Part shown: positions 1-10,200 of the stretch, one piece after another
How positions within the stretch are numbered: position 1 is the first letter of the stretch
How the letters are laid out: each line of letters starts with the position of its first letter
Assembly (NCBI GenBank): GCA_026991395.1
Contig: JALXBP010000133.1
Location: 1 to 37,772 of the forward strand
DNA length: 37,772 nucleotides
Direction of reading: 5' to 3'
From: Anaerolineae bacterium
Lineage (GTDB): Bacteria > Chloroflexota > Anaerolineae > B4-G1 > SLSP01
Notes under the pieces: generated by a model
The model's database searches: none
What the model was told of the DNA's origin: nothing
What the model saw: the letters and a program-made list of their open reading frames with translations, nothing else
Program-made: the position numbers and the translations under genes

Positions 1-201
1 GCTCCAATCCTGCGTCGGCAGCGGGGTGGGTGTGGCGGTCGGCAGGGGCGTGCCGGACGGTGTGACGGTGGAGAGTGTGGTGGGCGCGGGCGCGGCGGGC
101 CGCCGGAGGAGGGCGGCAGCCGCGAGGGCCAGGAGGGTGAGGAGTAGCACGGCTCCCAGCAGGACCGGCCAATGTGTGCGGTTCGTTTGGGTTGTGTTCA
201 T
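1..201 (-). CDS. Partial secreted or membrane-anchored protein, N-terminus only
   Basis: This ORF is open to the left window edge, so it is absent from the ORF track. It was read by hand from an ATG at 201-199 on the minus strand, giving 67 codons. AAGGAG lies 9 nt upstream. The product starts MNTTQTNRTHWPVLLGAVLL, which is a short polar N-region followed by a long hydrophobic segment (about residues 12-32), and then RR. A Thr/Pro-rich linker follows, resembling the linker of the 172-aa protein at 718-1236. It is probably an exported or single-pass anchored extracytoplasmic protein. The functional domain is outside the window, so no function is assigned. It may once have belonged to the giant-protein operon, but an FGE-fold fragment now lies between them. 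Confidence 0.8.
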   Translation of the reverse strand, partial: MNTTQTNRTHWPVLLGAVLLLTLLALAAAALLRRPAAPAPTTLSTVTPSGTPLPTATPTPLPTQDWS

Positions 202-256
202 CGGGTTGTGCTCCTTTCTGTATCACCAACGTTAGTGGTGGCAGCGGCGCGATAAA

Positions 257-285
257 AGTATACCATGATTTCATCTACTCAGCAA
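257..285 (-). promoter_or_regulatory. Candidate sigma70-type promoter for the partial gene at 1-201
   Basis: On the minus strand TTGCTG (285-280) is followed after 17 nt by TATACT (262-257). The -10 matches consensus at 5 of 6 positions and the -35 at 3 of 6. The predicted start near 250 leaves about 49 nt of leader before the ATG at 201. Confidence 0.45.
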
Positions 286-311
286 CAGATCAGGTGGCAA
301 GTAACGCAGGG

Positions 312-668
312 ATGGAAGGTTGCCGGAGACGGGGGGACGATCCGGACCCCAACCGTGCCAACTACGACGAGACCGGCATCGGCACGACCAGCGCGGTGGG
401 CTGCTTCCCCGGCGGAGCCAGCCCCTGCGGAGTGGAGGAGTTGAGCGGGAATGTCTGGGAGTGGTCGAGGAGTTTGTATCGCGGCTATCCTTACGTCCTT
501 GAGGATGGACGCGAGGACCTTGAGGCGGATGGCCGCCGGGTGGTGCGCGGCGGATCGTTCCACCTCAATGAGAGCTTCGTCCGCTGTACCTATCGCGACG
601 GGCACTTCCCGGACGGTCGCTGGTTCAACTTCGGGTTTCGCTTGGCGGTGGTGCCCCGCTCTCTATGA
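312..668 (+). pseudogene. Orphan C-terminal fragment of an FGE-sulfatase-fold protein, with DGR-like variable region
   Basis: The ORF called from 174 starts inside the promoter and coding region of the divergent gene, and only its part from about residue 50 is recognisable. From NDPDPN-like text onward it matches the end of the NACHT-FGE protein at 23,038-26,133: NYDE.GIGTTSAVGCFPGG, SGNVWEW, V.RGGSF, RC.YR, GFRLAVV. The region around 333-420 is nearly identical at nucleotide level to about 25,811-25,890. The N-terminal half of the FGE fold and any NACHT part are missing, and homology decays around 312-330. This is most likely a truncated paralogue. The last 24 variable codons (561-632) differ from the paralogue mainly at first and second codon positions. 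A very short expressed protein cannot be excluded, but no ribosome-binding site supports one. Confidence 0.75.
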
Positions 669-681
669 GCGCTGTCCCTCT

Positions 682-702
682 GGTCGCGCCGCAGGCGCGG
701 CC
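682..702. repeat. GC-rich hairpin, copy 1, 3' of the FGE fragment
   Basis: Arms GGTCGCGCC and GGCGCGGCC flank the loop GCA; one base pair is G-T. The hairpin lies in a 28-bp stretch (676-703) that recurs exactly at 26,199-26,226, behind the intact NACHT-FGE gene. It also lies between the converging ends of the fragment and the 172-aa gene, so it could act as a terminator, although neither side has a T-run. It may instead be a dispersed element or part of a DGR target site. Confidence 0.75.
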
Positions 703-717
703 TCCCCGCCTGACCGC

Positions 718-1236
718 CTACGGATCGGCGAGCCACACCGCCACGGTCGTCACCGCACCGACGGAGCCGGGCAGATCGAAGGGCTTGCTCGTGCCCAGCC
801 GCCGACCTCCACGGCCTGCACAGGCCACCCAGCGGAAAGGCCCCTTGCCCAGGTCGGCCTCGGCGACCCACCACCGCTTCCGGGCCGTGACCTCGCCACC
901 GTCCACGGTTACGTCGTCCGGCGTCCCTTGCCAGCCCTCGACGTCGTGCCACTCGCCCAGGCCATCCTGCCACTGGACGACGGTCCACACGCTCTGCCAA
1001 TGGGCCTCGTTCCAGGGCCAGGTGGCGGGGAAGTGCGCCTGCAACTCGATCGTCGCGCCGGGCGGAGCCGGGCGGCGCGGGTGCGGCGGCGCAGGGGTAG
1101 CCGTCGGTGTGGGGGTGGGGGGCCGTGGCGGAAGCGACGGTTGGGCCTGCGCCAGCCCCGGCAACAGGATGAGGAGGGTCAGCATGCCGAACCAGAGGGT
1201 CGGCAAGGGATGCGGATAGCGTCGGCTCCCGTTCAT
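718..1236 (-). CDS. 172-aa secreted protein with Pro/Thr linker, coupled to the giant gene
   Basis: The start chosen is ATG at 1236-1234, with GGAGG about 6 nt upstream, not the longer ORF in the track. The product starts MNGSRRYPHPLPTLWFG, has a hydrophobic core and ends the signal peptide with an AQA-type cleavage site near residue 31. A PPTPTPTATPAPP linker follows. The C-terminal ~120 residues form a Trp-rich beta-type domain (WPWNEAHWQ, WQDGLGEWHDVEGWQG, ARKRWWVAEADLGKGPF) with one Cys. I do not recognise the family. The W...G..W.DV..W pattern resembles a small secreted beta-sandwich or SH3-like unit, but that is only an impression. The start codon overlaps the giant's stop as ATGA, so the two are almost certainly translated together. 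It may be a partner or anchoring factor of the giant surface protein. Confidence 0.85.
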   Translation of the reverse strand: MNGSRRYPHPLPTLWFGMLTLLILLPGLAQAQPSLPPRPPTPTPTATPAPPHPRRPAPPGATIELQAHFPATWPWNEAHWQSVWTVVQWQDGLGEWHDVEGWQGTPDDVTVDGGEVTARKRWWVAEADLGKGPFRWVACAGRGGRRLGTSKPFDLPGSVGAVTTVAVWLADP

Positions 1237-4200
1237 CGTGCCTCCTTTCCTCTCGGCGCGCCCCGGGGGCGGGGTGGAAGGTGGTCCCCGGCGGGATGTT
1301 CCGTCGTGCCGTCGAGGGCTGCCGATGTTACGCCCGCCGCGTGCAGGACCACGTCCACCGGCCCCCTGATGTTGTCGTATGCGCCGCCGAGCAACTCGTG
1401 ATTCTCCTGCACCGCGCCGTAGTCCGTGGCGGTGTTGGCCGAGTCCACCTGCGCCCACACCTGGGTCTCCTCGGCCAGCGGACGGTCGATCCGGCTTAGC
1501 TCTGCCCGATAGTAAGCATCGCCCACGGTGAGCGTGAGCCTCCCGCCCGGCGTGAGGGCGGGCAGGGCGTCGGCGGTCACGCCCCACACGACCCCCTGCT
1601 CACCCAAGAGGCTCCAGGTCTGGTTGACGCCGGTCGGCGCGCTCTCCGGGTCGAGGTAGAGATCGACCCAGAACTCGTCGGTAACGGGCCTGTCGCCGAT
1701 GTTCCGGATGACCACCTGCACGTTGTCGGGGGTGGCGACGATGCGCTCGACCACGAGGTTGGGGGCCGGGACGTGCTCCCTCGCGACCATCGGCAGATGG
1801 ACGATGGGCCGGGGGAAGAGTTCCACCTCGAACGGCCCCGCCGTGGTTACGTTGCCCGCCTCGTCGGCAGCGGTAACCCACAGGAGATAGCGCCCGGCGA
1901 TCGGCGGATGGAGGTCGTAGCGCCACGTCCGGCCCGAACGCTCCGGCGGCTCGCTGTAGAACTCGCCCGTCGGCGTCCGGACATCCACCCGCAGGTAAAC
2001 CGTCGGCCCGCCGTCGCTCGCCGTCCCCTCCAGCACGCGGAGGGTGGGGGTATAGACCACGGCGCTCACCACCTGCATCGCCGTGATCACCGGCGCGACG
2101 TTGTCGATGATGACGAGCATCGTCGTCGGATCGGCGGTGCGGTTGCCCACTGCGTCCGTGCCGTAGAGCGCGAGGGTCTCGGTTACGAAGTCCAGCGGCT
2201 CGTCGCCGATCACCCGGTAGGTCCAGCGGCCCGACGTGGCGGCGCTGGAGCGCGGCGTCAGCACCAGCAGGCTGCGCTCGTAGGCTCCGTCGTCGGTGGA
2301 CGGGTTCGAGTCGCAGATGCGCAGCGTCCACGTGCCCGCCGCCGTCTCGCCCCGGAAGGCTTGCAGCGGCTCGCGGGGCCTGGCCCGCCGTTCGTAGTAG
2401 GGGGCGGTCGGGTCCTGGTCGCCGCGCAGATCGCCCAGGCCCACCGGCTCGGCGTCGTCGAGGAAGAGGTCGGCGTTCCGGAAGTCGGTGCCGGGGATGC
2501 CGTCGTCGAGCAGGCGCACGCTCGCGCCCGTCGGCGATTCCAGCGTGACGCGGAGGTCGTCGCGGCGGGCGTGGGCGGCGACGAAGCCGACGCTCACCCG
2601 CCCGATGGGGAAACTTTCGGTAACCGTGAAGGTGCGCACGATCTCGCCGCCGCCGCAGGTCGTGGTGCCGTCGATGGCGACGGGGGCGGGCGGCACATCC
2701 TCCCGCACGACGATCGGGGGAGCGGGGGCGTCCGTCAGCAGCGTGGCCGGGCCGCAGGTGGCATCGGCGCAGAGTTCGACCCCGGCTACGCCGCCCTCGT
2801 CCACCACCTCGCCCTCCAGCGCGAAGGTGCCCGCCCGCAGCAGGCTGCCGGAGACGATCCCCGTGGCGGTTACGTCGAAGGTTACGGTCGGCGGCCTCGC
2901 ATCCACCAGGAAGGGCTGCCAGGCGCTCCAGGCGCTCTCCTGCCCCCAGGTGTCCGTGGCTCCGAGGCGCAGGTTGAGGGTCTGACCGTCGCGGGCGCTG
3001 CTCGTATCCCAGGCGCACGACCATCGACCGTCCTCCGGCGTCTCGTCCGGGCAGGCGAAGCTGCCGATCCCCTGAACCTCCACCGTCACCAGGGGGACGC
3101 CGGAGTCGTCGTAGGCGTAGCCGATCAGCCTGTTCTCCCCGGCGGCGATCCGGTAGGTCGGCTCCTGAATCCCCAGGAAGCGCGGGCTTTCGTTGTCCAC
3201 CCGGTGGTCGGCCCATATCCACTCCAGCGGCTCGCCGGAGGAGGGGTGGGCGTCGTCGTAGAGGCGCGCCTCGACCGAGGCCCGGGGCGCGCTGCTCCGG
3301 CCCGTGTCCACCACGCCCCGGAAGACGAGCGTCCCCTCCCCGCCCGGAGCGATGTCGCCCAGGCTCACCAGCCGGTGGTCGTCGCCGGGCGTCAGGCGCA
3401 GGGCGTCGTGGGCCGAAAGGTCCACCTGCACGCCGGTAGCGGGGTCCGTCCCCTCGTTGCGGTAGCGGAGGGTGTAGGTGATGACCTGGCCGTCGCCCAG
3501 CGGCGGCACGTCGGCGTTCGGCCGCTCGCCCGGCAGCAGCCCCCACAGGTCGAACAGTCCGTCGTCCAGGTGATGATAGACGGCCCCCGGCGGCTCGACC
3601 GAGAGGCGGAGCCGGAGATCGGCGTCCGGGTAGGGGGCGGTGATCCCGTCGCTCCCGTTGGGGCAGACCCCCGCGCCCAGCCCGTCCCAGTGGTAGCGGT
3701 GGTCGAGGGCGAACTCGTGCGCCCCGTCGGAGGGCCTCTCGATCACGCGGCGGCTGTCCACACTGTTGCCGTTGGGCATCACGGCCCACAGGCGCAGGCC
3801 GTCCTCCTCGCTGGCGAAGGCCACCAGGTTGAGCGGCGTCGAGGCCGGATCGGCGATGCCCAGCAGGTCGAAGGGGAGGTAGAGGTCGGTCTGCCCGTCG
3901 CGCAGGGCCGGGTCGAAGCGGTACTGCGATGTCGAGAGGGCGCGTTCGAAGGCCCAGGCGCGCCCGTCCCACTGCAGCAGGAGGGCGGTCTCGGAATCGC
4001 GCACCCAGACCAAATAGTCGGCAGCCATGCCGACCGTCGGCGAGAGGGGCGTGGCATCGGGCAGATAGAGGCGCGTGTCGGTCATCGTGGCGCTGTAGGG
4101 GTCGAAGGCGGTGATGGTGCCACCGGCCCGGATATCCAGGTAGATGAAGAGGTCGCCGTCGGTGGACCAGTTAGCGCCGGTCCAGGCCAGGCGCAGCGCT

Positions 4201-7200
4201 TCCTCGTTCCAGGTAACGTAGAAGGTCTGCTCAGCGCTCATGGCGGCCCGGCCCGTCGCGTTGCGGCTGACCCGCCGGTCCACGCCGACCCGCGTGCAGC
4301 CGCTCTCCATCCAGCCGTCGTAGAGGCCGTCCGGATCGTCTAAGAGCACGTAGTCCGGCGTGGCGGGGCCGTCCACGTAGACCGGGCCGATGCGCTGCGC
4401 CCGCTGCTGGCCGTACACATCCCGGCAGGTAAGCTGCACCGACACCTTCTGACCGTCGCGGGCCTGGTACCGGGCCTGCCGCACGGGTGGACCGTAAGCG
4501 GCGGCGGTCGTCGTTACCGTGCCGGTCGTCCGGATCGTCCATTCGGCCAGGTAGTCGGCCAAGCCGCTGCCGTCGCTGCTGGCGGTCCAGGTGAGAATCA
4601 GCGTGGGCGAGACGGCCCGCAGGGTATCGCCGGGGGCGAGCGGGGTGCCGCCGCTGCTCAGGGTGAGGGTAACCGGGGCGGGCGGAACCACGTCCACGGT
4701 GACGAGCGCGGTGGCCTGCGCCGTGTGCACGGCGATGTCGGTGGCCTGCGCCGTGACGGTGTAGGTCTCGCCGTCGGGAAGCGGCCCCGCGCCCAGATAC
4801 CAGGGCACGACCCACGGGCCGCTGGCGGAATCGACGCTCCCCTCGAAGCGGCGCGCGCCGGTGACGACGACCCGCACGCCGGGCCGACCGACGGTGTCGG
4901 TAACCCGTCCGCTCAGGTCGAGGGTGTTGGGCAGGTGGTAGTGGGTGGTGGTGAGCAGCGTGGGGGTGATGACGACGCTCGGCGGCTGAGCGTCCACGGT
5001 GACGGTGAGGGTGTCGGTGGCGACGTTCCCCTCCCGGTCGGTAATCAGCGCCCGGAGCCGGTGCTCCCCCTCGCCGGAGGGTGCCCAATCGGTGGACCAG
5101 TAGGTGCCGGTAACGATGCCGCTCCACGTCTCGGTGTAGAGGGTGGCGGCATCCACGGTAACGGTCAGGGCCTGCAGCGAGGAGGTGATCGCCTCGGCCT
5201 GGCCGGTAACGCTAACCGGCGCCAGGCTGCCGAGCACCGGCGGCACGCTGAGGATGGAGACGGTGAGGCTGGGTTGGCTCTGCGCCTGGGGCAGGGCCGT
5301 CGCGGGGAGGGGCTGCCGGGTGGCGGTCAGGGTAACCGTGGTGCAGTTGCCCGCCGTGTCGCAGGCCGTGGCCTGCTCGCCGCCTGTCGGGTCGCAGGCC
5401 GCCGTCCCCCCGCCGACGCCCGAGAGGCTCAGCACCCGCAGCCCGTAGTCCCAGGCGGCGACGCAGGCGTAGCCGCCGGAGAGGGCGACGCCACGGGCGT
5501 AGCCCGGCGTGTAGAGGCCGTCCGTGAACCGGGGGTCGGCGGGGTCGGCGATGTCGATGACGGGCATCCCGCTGAGGCCGTCGGCCAGGTAGGCGTAACG
5601 CCCGCGGATGGCCACGTCCTCGGCATAGCCCGGCGTCTCGTAGGAGCCGACCTCGGTCGGGCTGAGCGGGTTCGACACGTCGATGACCCGCAGACCGGCG
5701 GGGCCGTCGGCCACGCAGGCGAGGGTGCCGGAGATGGCGACGCCGACGGCATCGCCCGGCGTATCGAAGGAGGAGACGACGGCGGGCGATGCGGGATCGG
5801 TTACGTCCACGAGCGCCAGGCCCGCGCTATCGCCGACCACGTAGGCGTAGTTGCCGGAGACGGCGACGTCGTAGGCGGGGGCGAGGCTCGGAACGATCCC
5901 CGCGTAGAAGCCGGTCGAGAGGTCCAGCACTATCAGCCCGTTGCCTCCGTCGGCCACGTAGGCGTAGTTCCCCGCGACGGCGACGGCATGGGCCTCCGGC
6001 GTCTCGGCCCCTCCGAGCAGGGCCGGGTGCGCCGGGTCCGAGACATCCACGATGACCAGGCCGTCCGTCTCGTCGGCCAGGTAGGCGCGGCTGCCGACGA
6101 TCGCCACGTCCAGCGCCCTGCCCGTCGTGGCGAAGCGGCCCAGTGGGCGCGGATGGCCGGGGTCGGCGATGTCCACCACCTGCAGGCCGCGCTCCCCGGC
6201 GGCGACGTAGGCGCGGGTGCCGGAGACGGCGACGGCATGGGCGATGCCGACGGTGTCCAGCGCGCCGACCTCCCGCAGCGTCGCGGGGAAGAGGTCGCAG
6301 ACGGCGGTCAGCCGGTCGAGGGGGCGCGCCGTCTCGGCGGTGCCGCCGGAGAGGGCCGCGTACCAGGGGGAGCGGACGTGGCGGCGCTCGGTGGCGACGC
6401 CCACGCCGCACGGCGTCCGGAAGCGCTCCGCGTCCAGGCTGAAGTCCTGGGCGACGGTGGTGTAGCGGCAGTAGGGGCCGATGATGGTGCGCGTCATCGT
6501 CAGGCGCGGGGCGAGGGTATCCACCTCGCCGCGCCACACGCCACGGCTCTCCACGGCGTTGTCCACGTGGCCCGCCGCATCCCGGCCCCGCAGGTCGAGC
6601 CGGTAGGAGCCTTCCAGCCCGGCGGGCGGCGTAACGCTCCACTCGGCCACTTCCCCACCGGCGGGGACGAGCGTCGTCTCGCGCCAGCGGCTCTGGTAGA
6701 GGGCGTTGATCTCCTGCTCCGACAGGGCGCGCGGGTAGATGCGCACATCGTCCAGCCGCCCCTGCCAGTACGCCAGGACGTCCGGGGCGGCGGTTACGTC
6801 CCAGCGGAGCGTGGCCGAGGTGCGGGCATCGGCGAAGGTGTGGCTGCCGGTGCCGAGCGTGGTGTCGAGGGCGAGGGTCCCCAGGGAAGACCAGACGAAG
6901 CGCCCCGTCGTCGGGTCCCATCCCGCGCGCTCCACCTCGAGGGTGGCCGGGCCGCAGAGGGTGATCGCGCGGTCGATGGGAAGCTCCCGATTCGGCGCGG
7001 GCCAGGGCGGGGTGATGTACGCCGCCGCGCCATCGACGCTGACCCGATAGAGCGGGGTCCAGGCCGGATGGGGGATGATCCCCTGCAGGGTGAGGACGGC
7101 GCAGGAGGTGTTGGCGACCGCGTCGCGGCCCACATCGAACCGCTGCGTGGGGTAGGGGGTGCGACCGGCGAACCGGTCGGTCGCCGCCCGCTCGACGCCG

Positions 7201-10200
7201 TCCACGTAGATTCGGCAGGTGGTGCCGTCGAAGGTAACCGCCACGTGGTGCCACGCATGCTCGGTGAGGATGCTGCCGGTGGTGAAGGTCTCCCGGCTGC
7301 TGCCGTCGCCGAAGCCGACCTGCAAGGCGGTGCGGTTGACGACCCGCAGGAAGGGGTAGGCGTAGGGAGCCTCGCCGTAGGCCCCGCTGCCCAAGATGGG
7401 GTAGGCCCCGTCATCGGCGGGCGCGGGGTAGACCCAGGCCATCTGGGTGAAGCGGCCACCGCTCAGGTCGAGACCGGCGTCCGGGGCGACGCCGACGTAG
7501 TCGTCCGTGCCGTCGAAGGGCAGCGCGTAGGCTCCGACCGGGCCGGGCACGGCCTGTTTGGCGGGGTCGTCCGCGCCGATGTGCAGCGTGCCGTGGTGTT
7601 CCCAGCCGGAGACGTCCTCCAGGCGCGCGCCGTCGGCGGCCCAAGCGCTCTCGAAGGGCAGCCGCAGCAGCGGGCCGTCGCCCAAGTAGAGAGCCTCGAT
7701 CTCGTCGGCGGAGAGGGCGCGGTCGAAGAGGCGCACCTCGTCGATCCGCCCGGCAAAGGGTTCCTCGCCCCAGAGGTCCCGCCCGATGAGCAGGTCGTCG
7801 TCGGCATCGGGGTTGGCGGGGGCGCTTCCGGCGATGGTCTCGCGGGCCTCGCCGTCCACGTAGAAGGTAACGCTGTTGTCGGCACCCATCACGGCGGCGA
7901 CGTGGTGCCACCTCCCCGGCGTCAGCCCGACGTCCGTGGCCTCGTAATCCTGCACGCCGAAGGTGGCGAAGCGCAGACCGGCCCCGTCGAGGAAGAGGCC
8001 GAACCCGTCCGCGCTGTGCCAGCGCTCGGTGCCGATGATGCGCTGCACGCCGGTGAGCCGGTCGGGGTTGATCCAGGCCATCACGGTGAAGTCGTTGGTC
8101 AGCCGGTTGATGGCGCTCTTCCTGATCCAGACCCAATCGTCCAGCCCGTCGAAGCGGGCCGCGCTGCCCTCGTGGCCGGTCGCGCCGACGGTCGGACAGA
8201 GCGCGCCGTAGCACCACCCGTCGTTCCCCTCGCCGGAGATGTCGCGGAAGGTAACGTTGCCGTTGCGGTCCGGGGCGTCCTCGAAGGGGAGGTGGAGCAG
8301 TTCCCCGGCGGGCGCGGGTTCGTCGCAGAAGGGCGAGCCGGGCAGGGTGGACTCGAAGGCCGCCTCGACGCGGGAGAGACCGGCGACGGAGAGATCGGGG
8401 CAGGTGGCGGCATCGGCGACGAAGGAGACGGCCGTCCCGGCCCCGTAGTTCCCGTCCCACGCGGCGACCGTCGTGCCGCAGACCTGCACCGTGCCGGTTA
8501 CGCCGCCGTCTCCGCCGCCGTCGCTCAGGGTGATCCGGCAGGCCGCGCCCTGGTGGCCCCGTCCGTCCCAGGTGTAGGTCGTCCGCGAGGCGAAGGTGCC
8601 CTGCTCGACGCGGTAGAGCGTCGTCTCCAGGCACCTGATCTCGATGCCGGTCTCGTCGCCCGCGTCGTCGGTCGTCCAGGAGACGAGGAGGGGCACGGCC
8701 CGGTCGGTAACGTCGCCCCGCAGGGTAACCGTGCCGGTGAGGGTGGCCGTGGGGATGCCCGCCAGGTCGAGGTGGGCGGCGGGGGCGTCCGCGTCCACGT
8801 AGAGGGTCGCCAGATCGACGCCCGTCCGGTTGCCGACCCGGTCGGCAGCCTCGGCGTGGACGGTGTAGGGGCCGTTGGGCGCGCCGCCGGTGAAGAGGTA
8901 GGCCACGCTCCAAGTGCTCCCCGTTACCGTGGCGGCCTGCGTCCCCAGACCGGCGGGGGTGCCGTCGGGGGTGAGCAGCGTTACCCGCAGGCTGCCCTCG
9001 GCCAGACCGCTGCCGTCGTACCCGCCGGGGAGGGAGGGATCGCTTACCGTGCCGCTCAGGCGCACCATCCAGGCGTGCTCGATGGCGGGGTGCGGCACGG
9101 CGTCGAGGCGCGAGCCGTCGGCTGCGTCCAGCGTCAGCGCGGGGGGCGTGCCGTCCACGTAGAGGGTGTAGTCCTGCGGCGAGCGCTGCCGGTGGCCGAC
9201 GCGGTCCACGGCGCTGGCGCGCAGGGTGTAGCGCCCCTCGCCGGAGGGGGTGAAGGTGGGGCACCAGGCGGTGCCGTTCGGGGCATCCAGGCAGCGCGGG
9301 GCACTGACCCAGGTGAAGGCGCTCTGGCCCTCGCGGCGGAAGCCCAGGCCCACCTGCATCACCTCGGAGGTGGGGTCGATGGCCTCGACGTGCATCACCA
9401 CGTCCCGCTCGGCGCGGTAGTCTGGGCCGTCGGTGCGGATGGAGCGCAGGAGCGGCGTGGGGTCGTCGGCGTCCACGATGACGGGATGGCTCTGGCGGTC
9501 CTCGACCCACTTGCCCTGGTAGAGGAAGACCTCGCGCACCTGGCGGGGCGAGAGGGCGTAGTCGTAGAGCATAACCTCGTCGATGCGACCGGCGAAGGCG
9601 GTGAAGAAGGGATTCCACTCCCGCCCGATCTTGAGCGGGGCGTCGCTCTGGCAGACGGTGCTGGTAAGCGCCACGCTCCGATCCAGACTGCCGTTGATGT
9701 AGAGGTTGACCTGCTGCCCGTCGTAGGTCATCATCAGGTGGTTCCACTGGTTCAGGAGCAGTTCGCCGACGCTGTCGTAGGCCCGCCAGGTGCTGCAGTT
9801 GCCGGCCTGGAAGGAGAAGCGCACCTGGGTCGAGTCGGGCAGCAGCATCAGGCTGTAGTTGCGTTCACCGCCGTTGTCGTTCTCTTTGGCCAGGATGACC
9901 TGCCGCCCGCTCTTGAGTTGGGTGGGCATAACCCACGCGCCGACGCTGAAGGTGGTCACGTCCAGGGCCGGGTCGTCGGGGACGGTGATGACGTCGTCCA
10001 CGCCGTCGAAGCGGGGGGCCAGGCCGACCCGTCCCTGCGCGCCGACGGCGGGGCAGGCGGCGCTGTCGCCGCACGCGCCGTGATTGTCGTGGCCCGAATC
10101 GTCCCTGAAGAACGGCTCCCACCAGAACCGGGCCACGGCGTCGCCGGTGCGGTCGTAGTACTCCACCTCGAGGTGGTGGATGCCCTCGGAGAGGGTGCGG

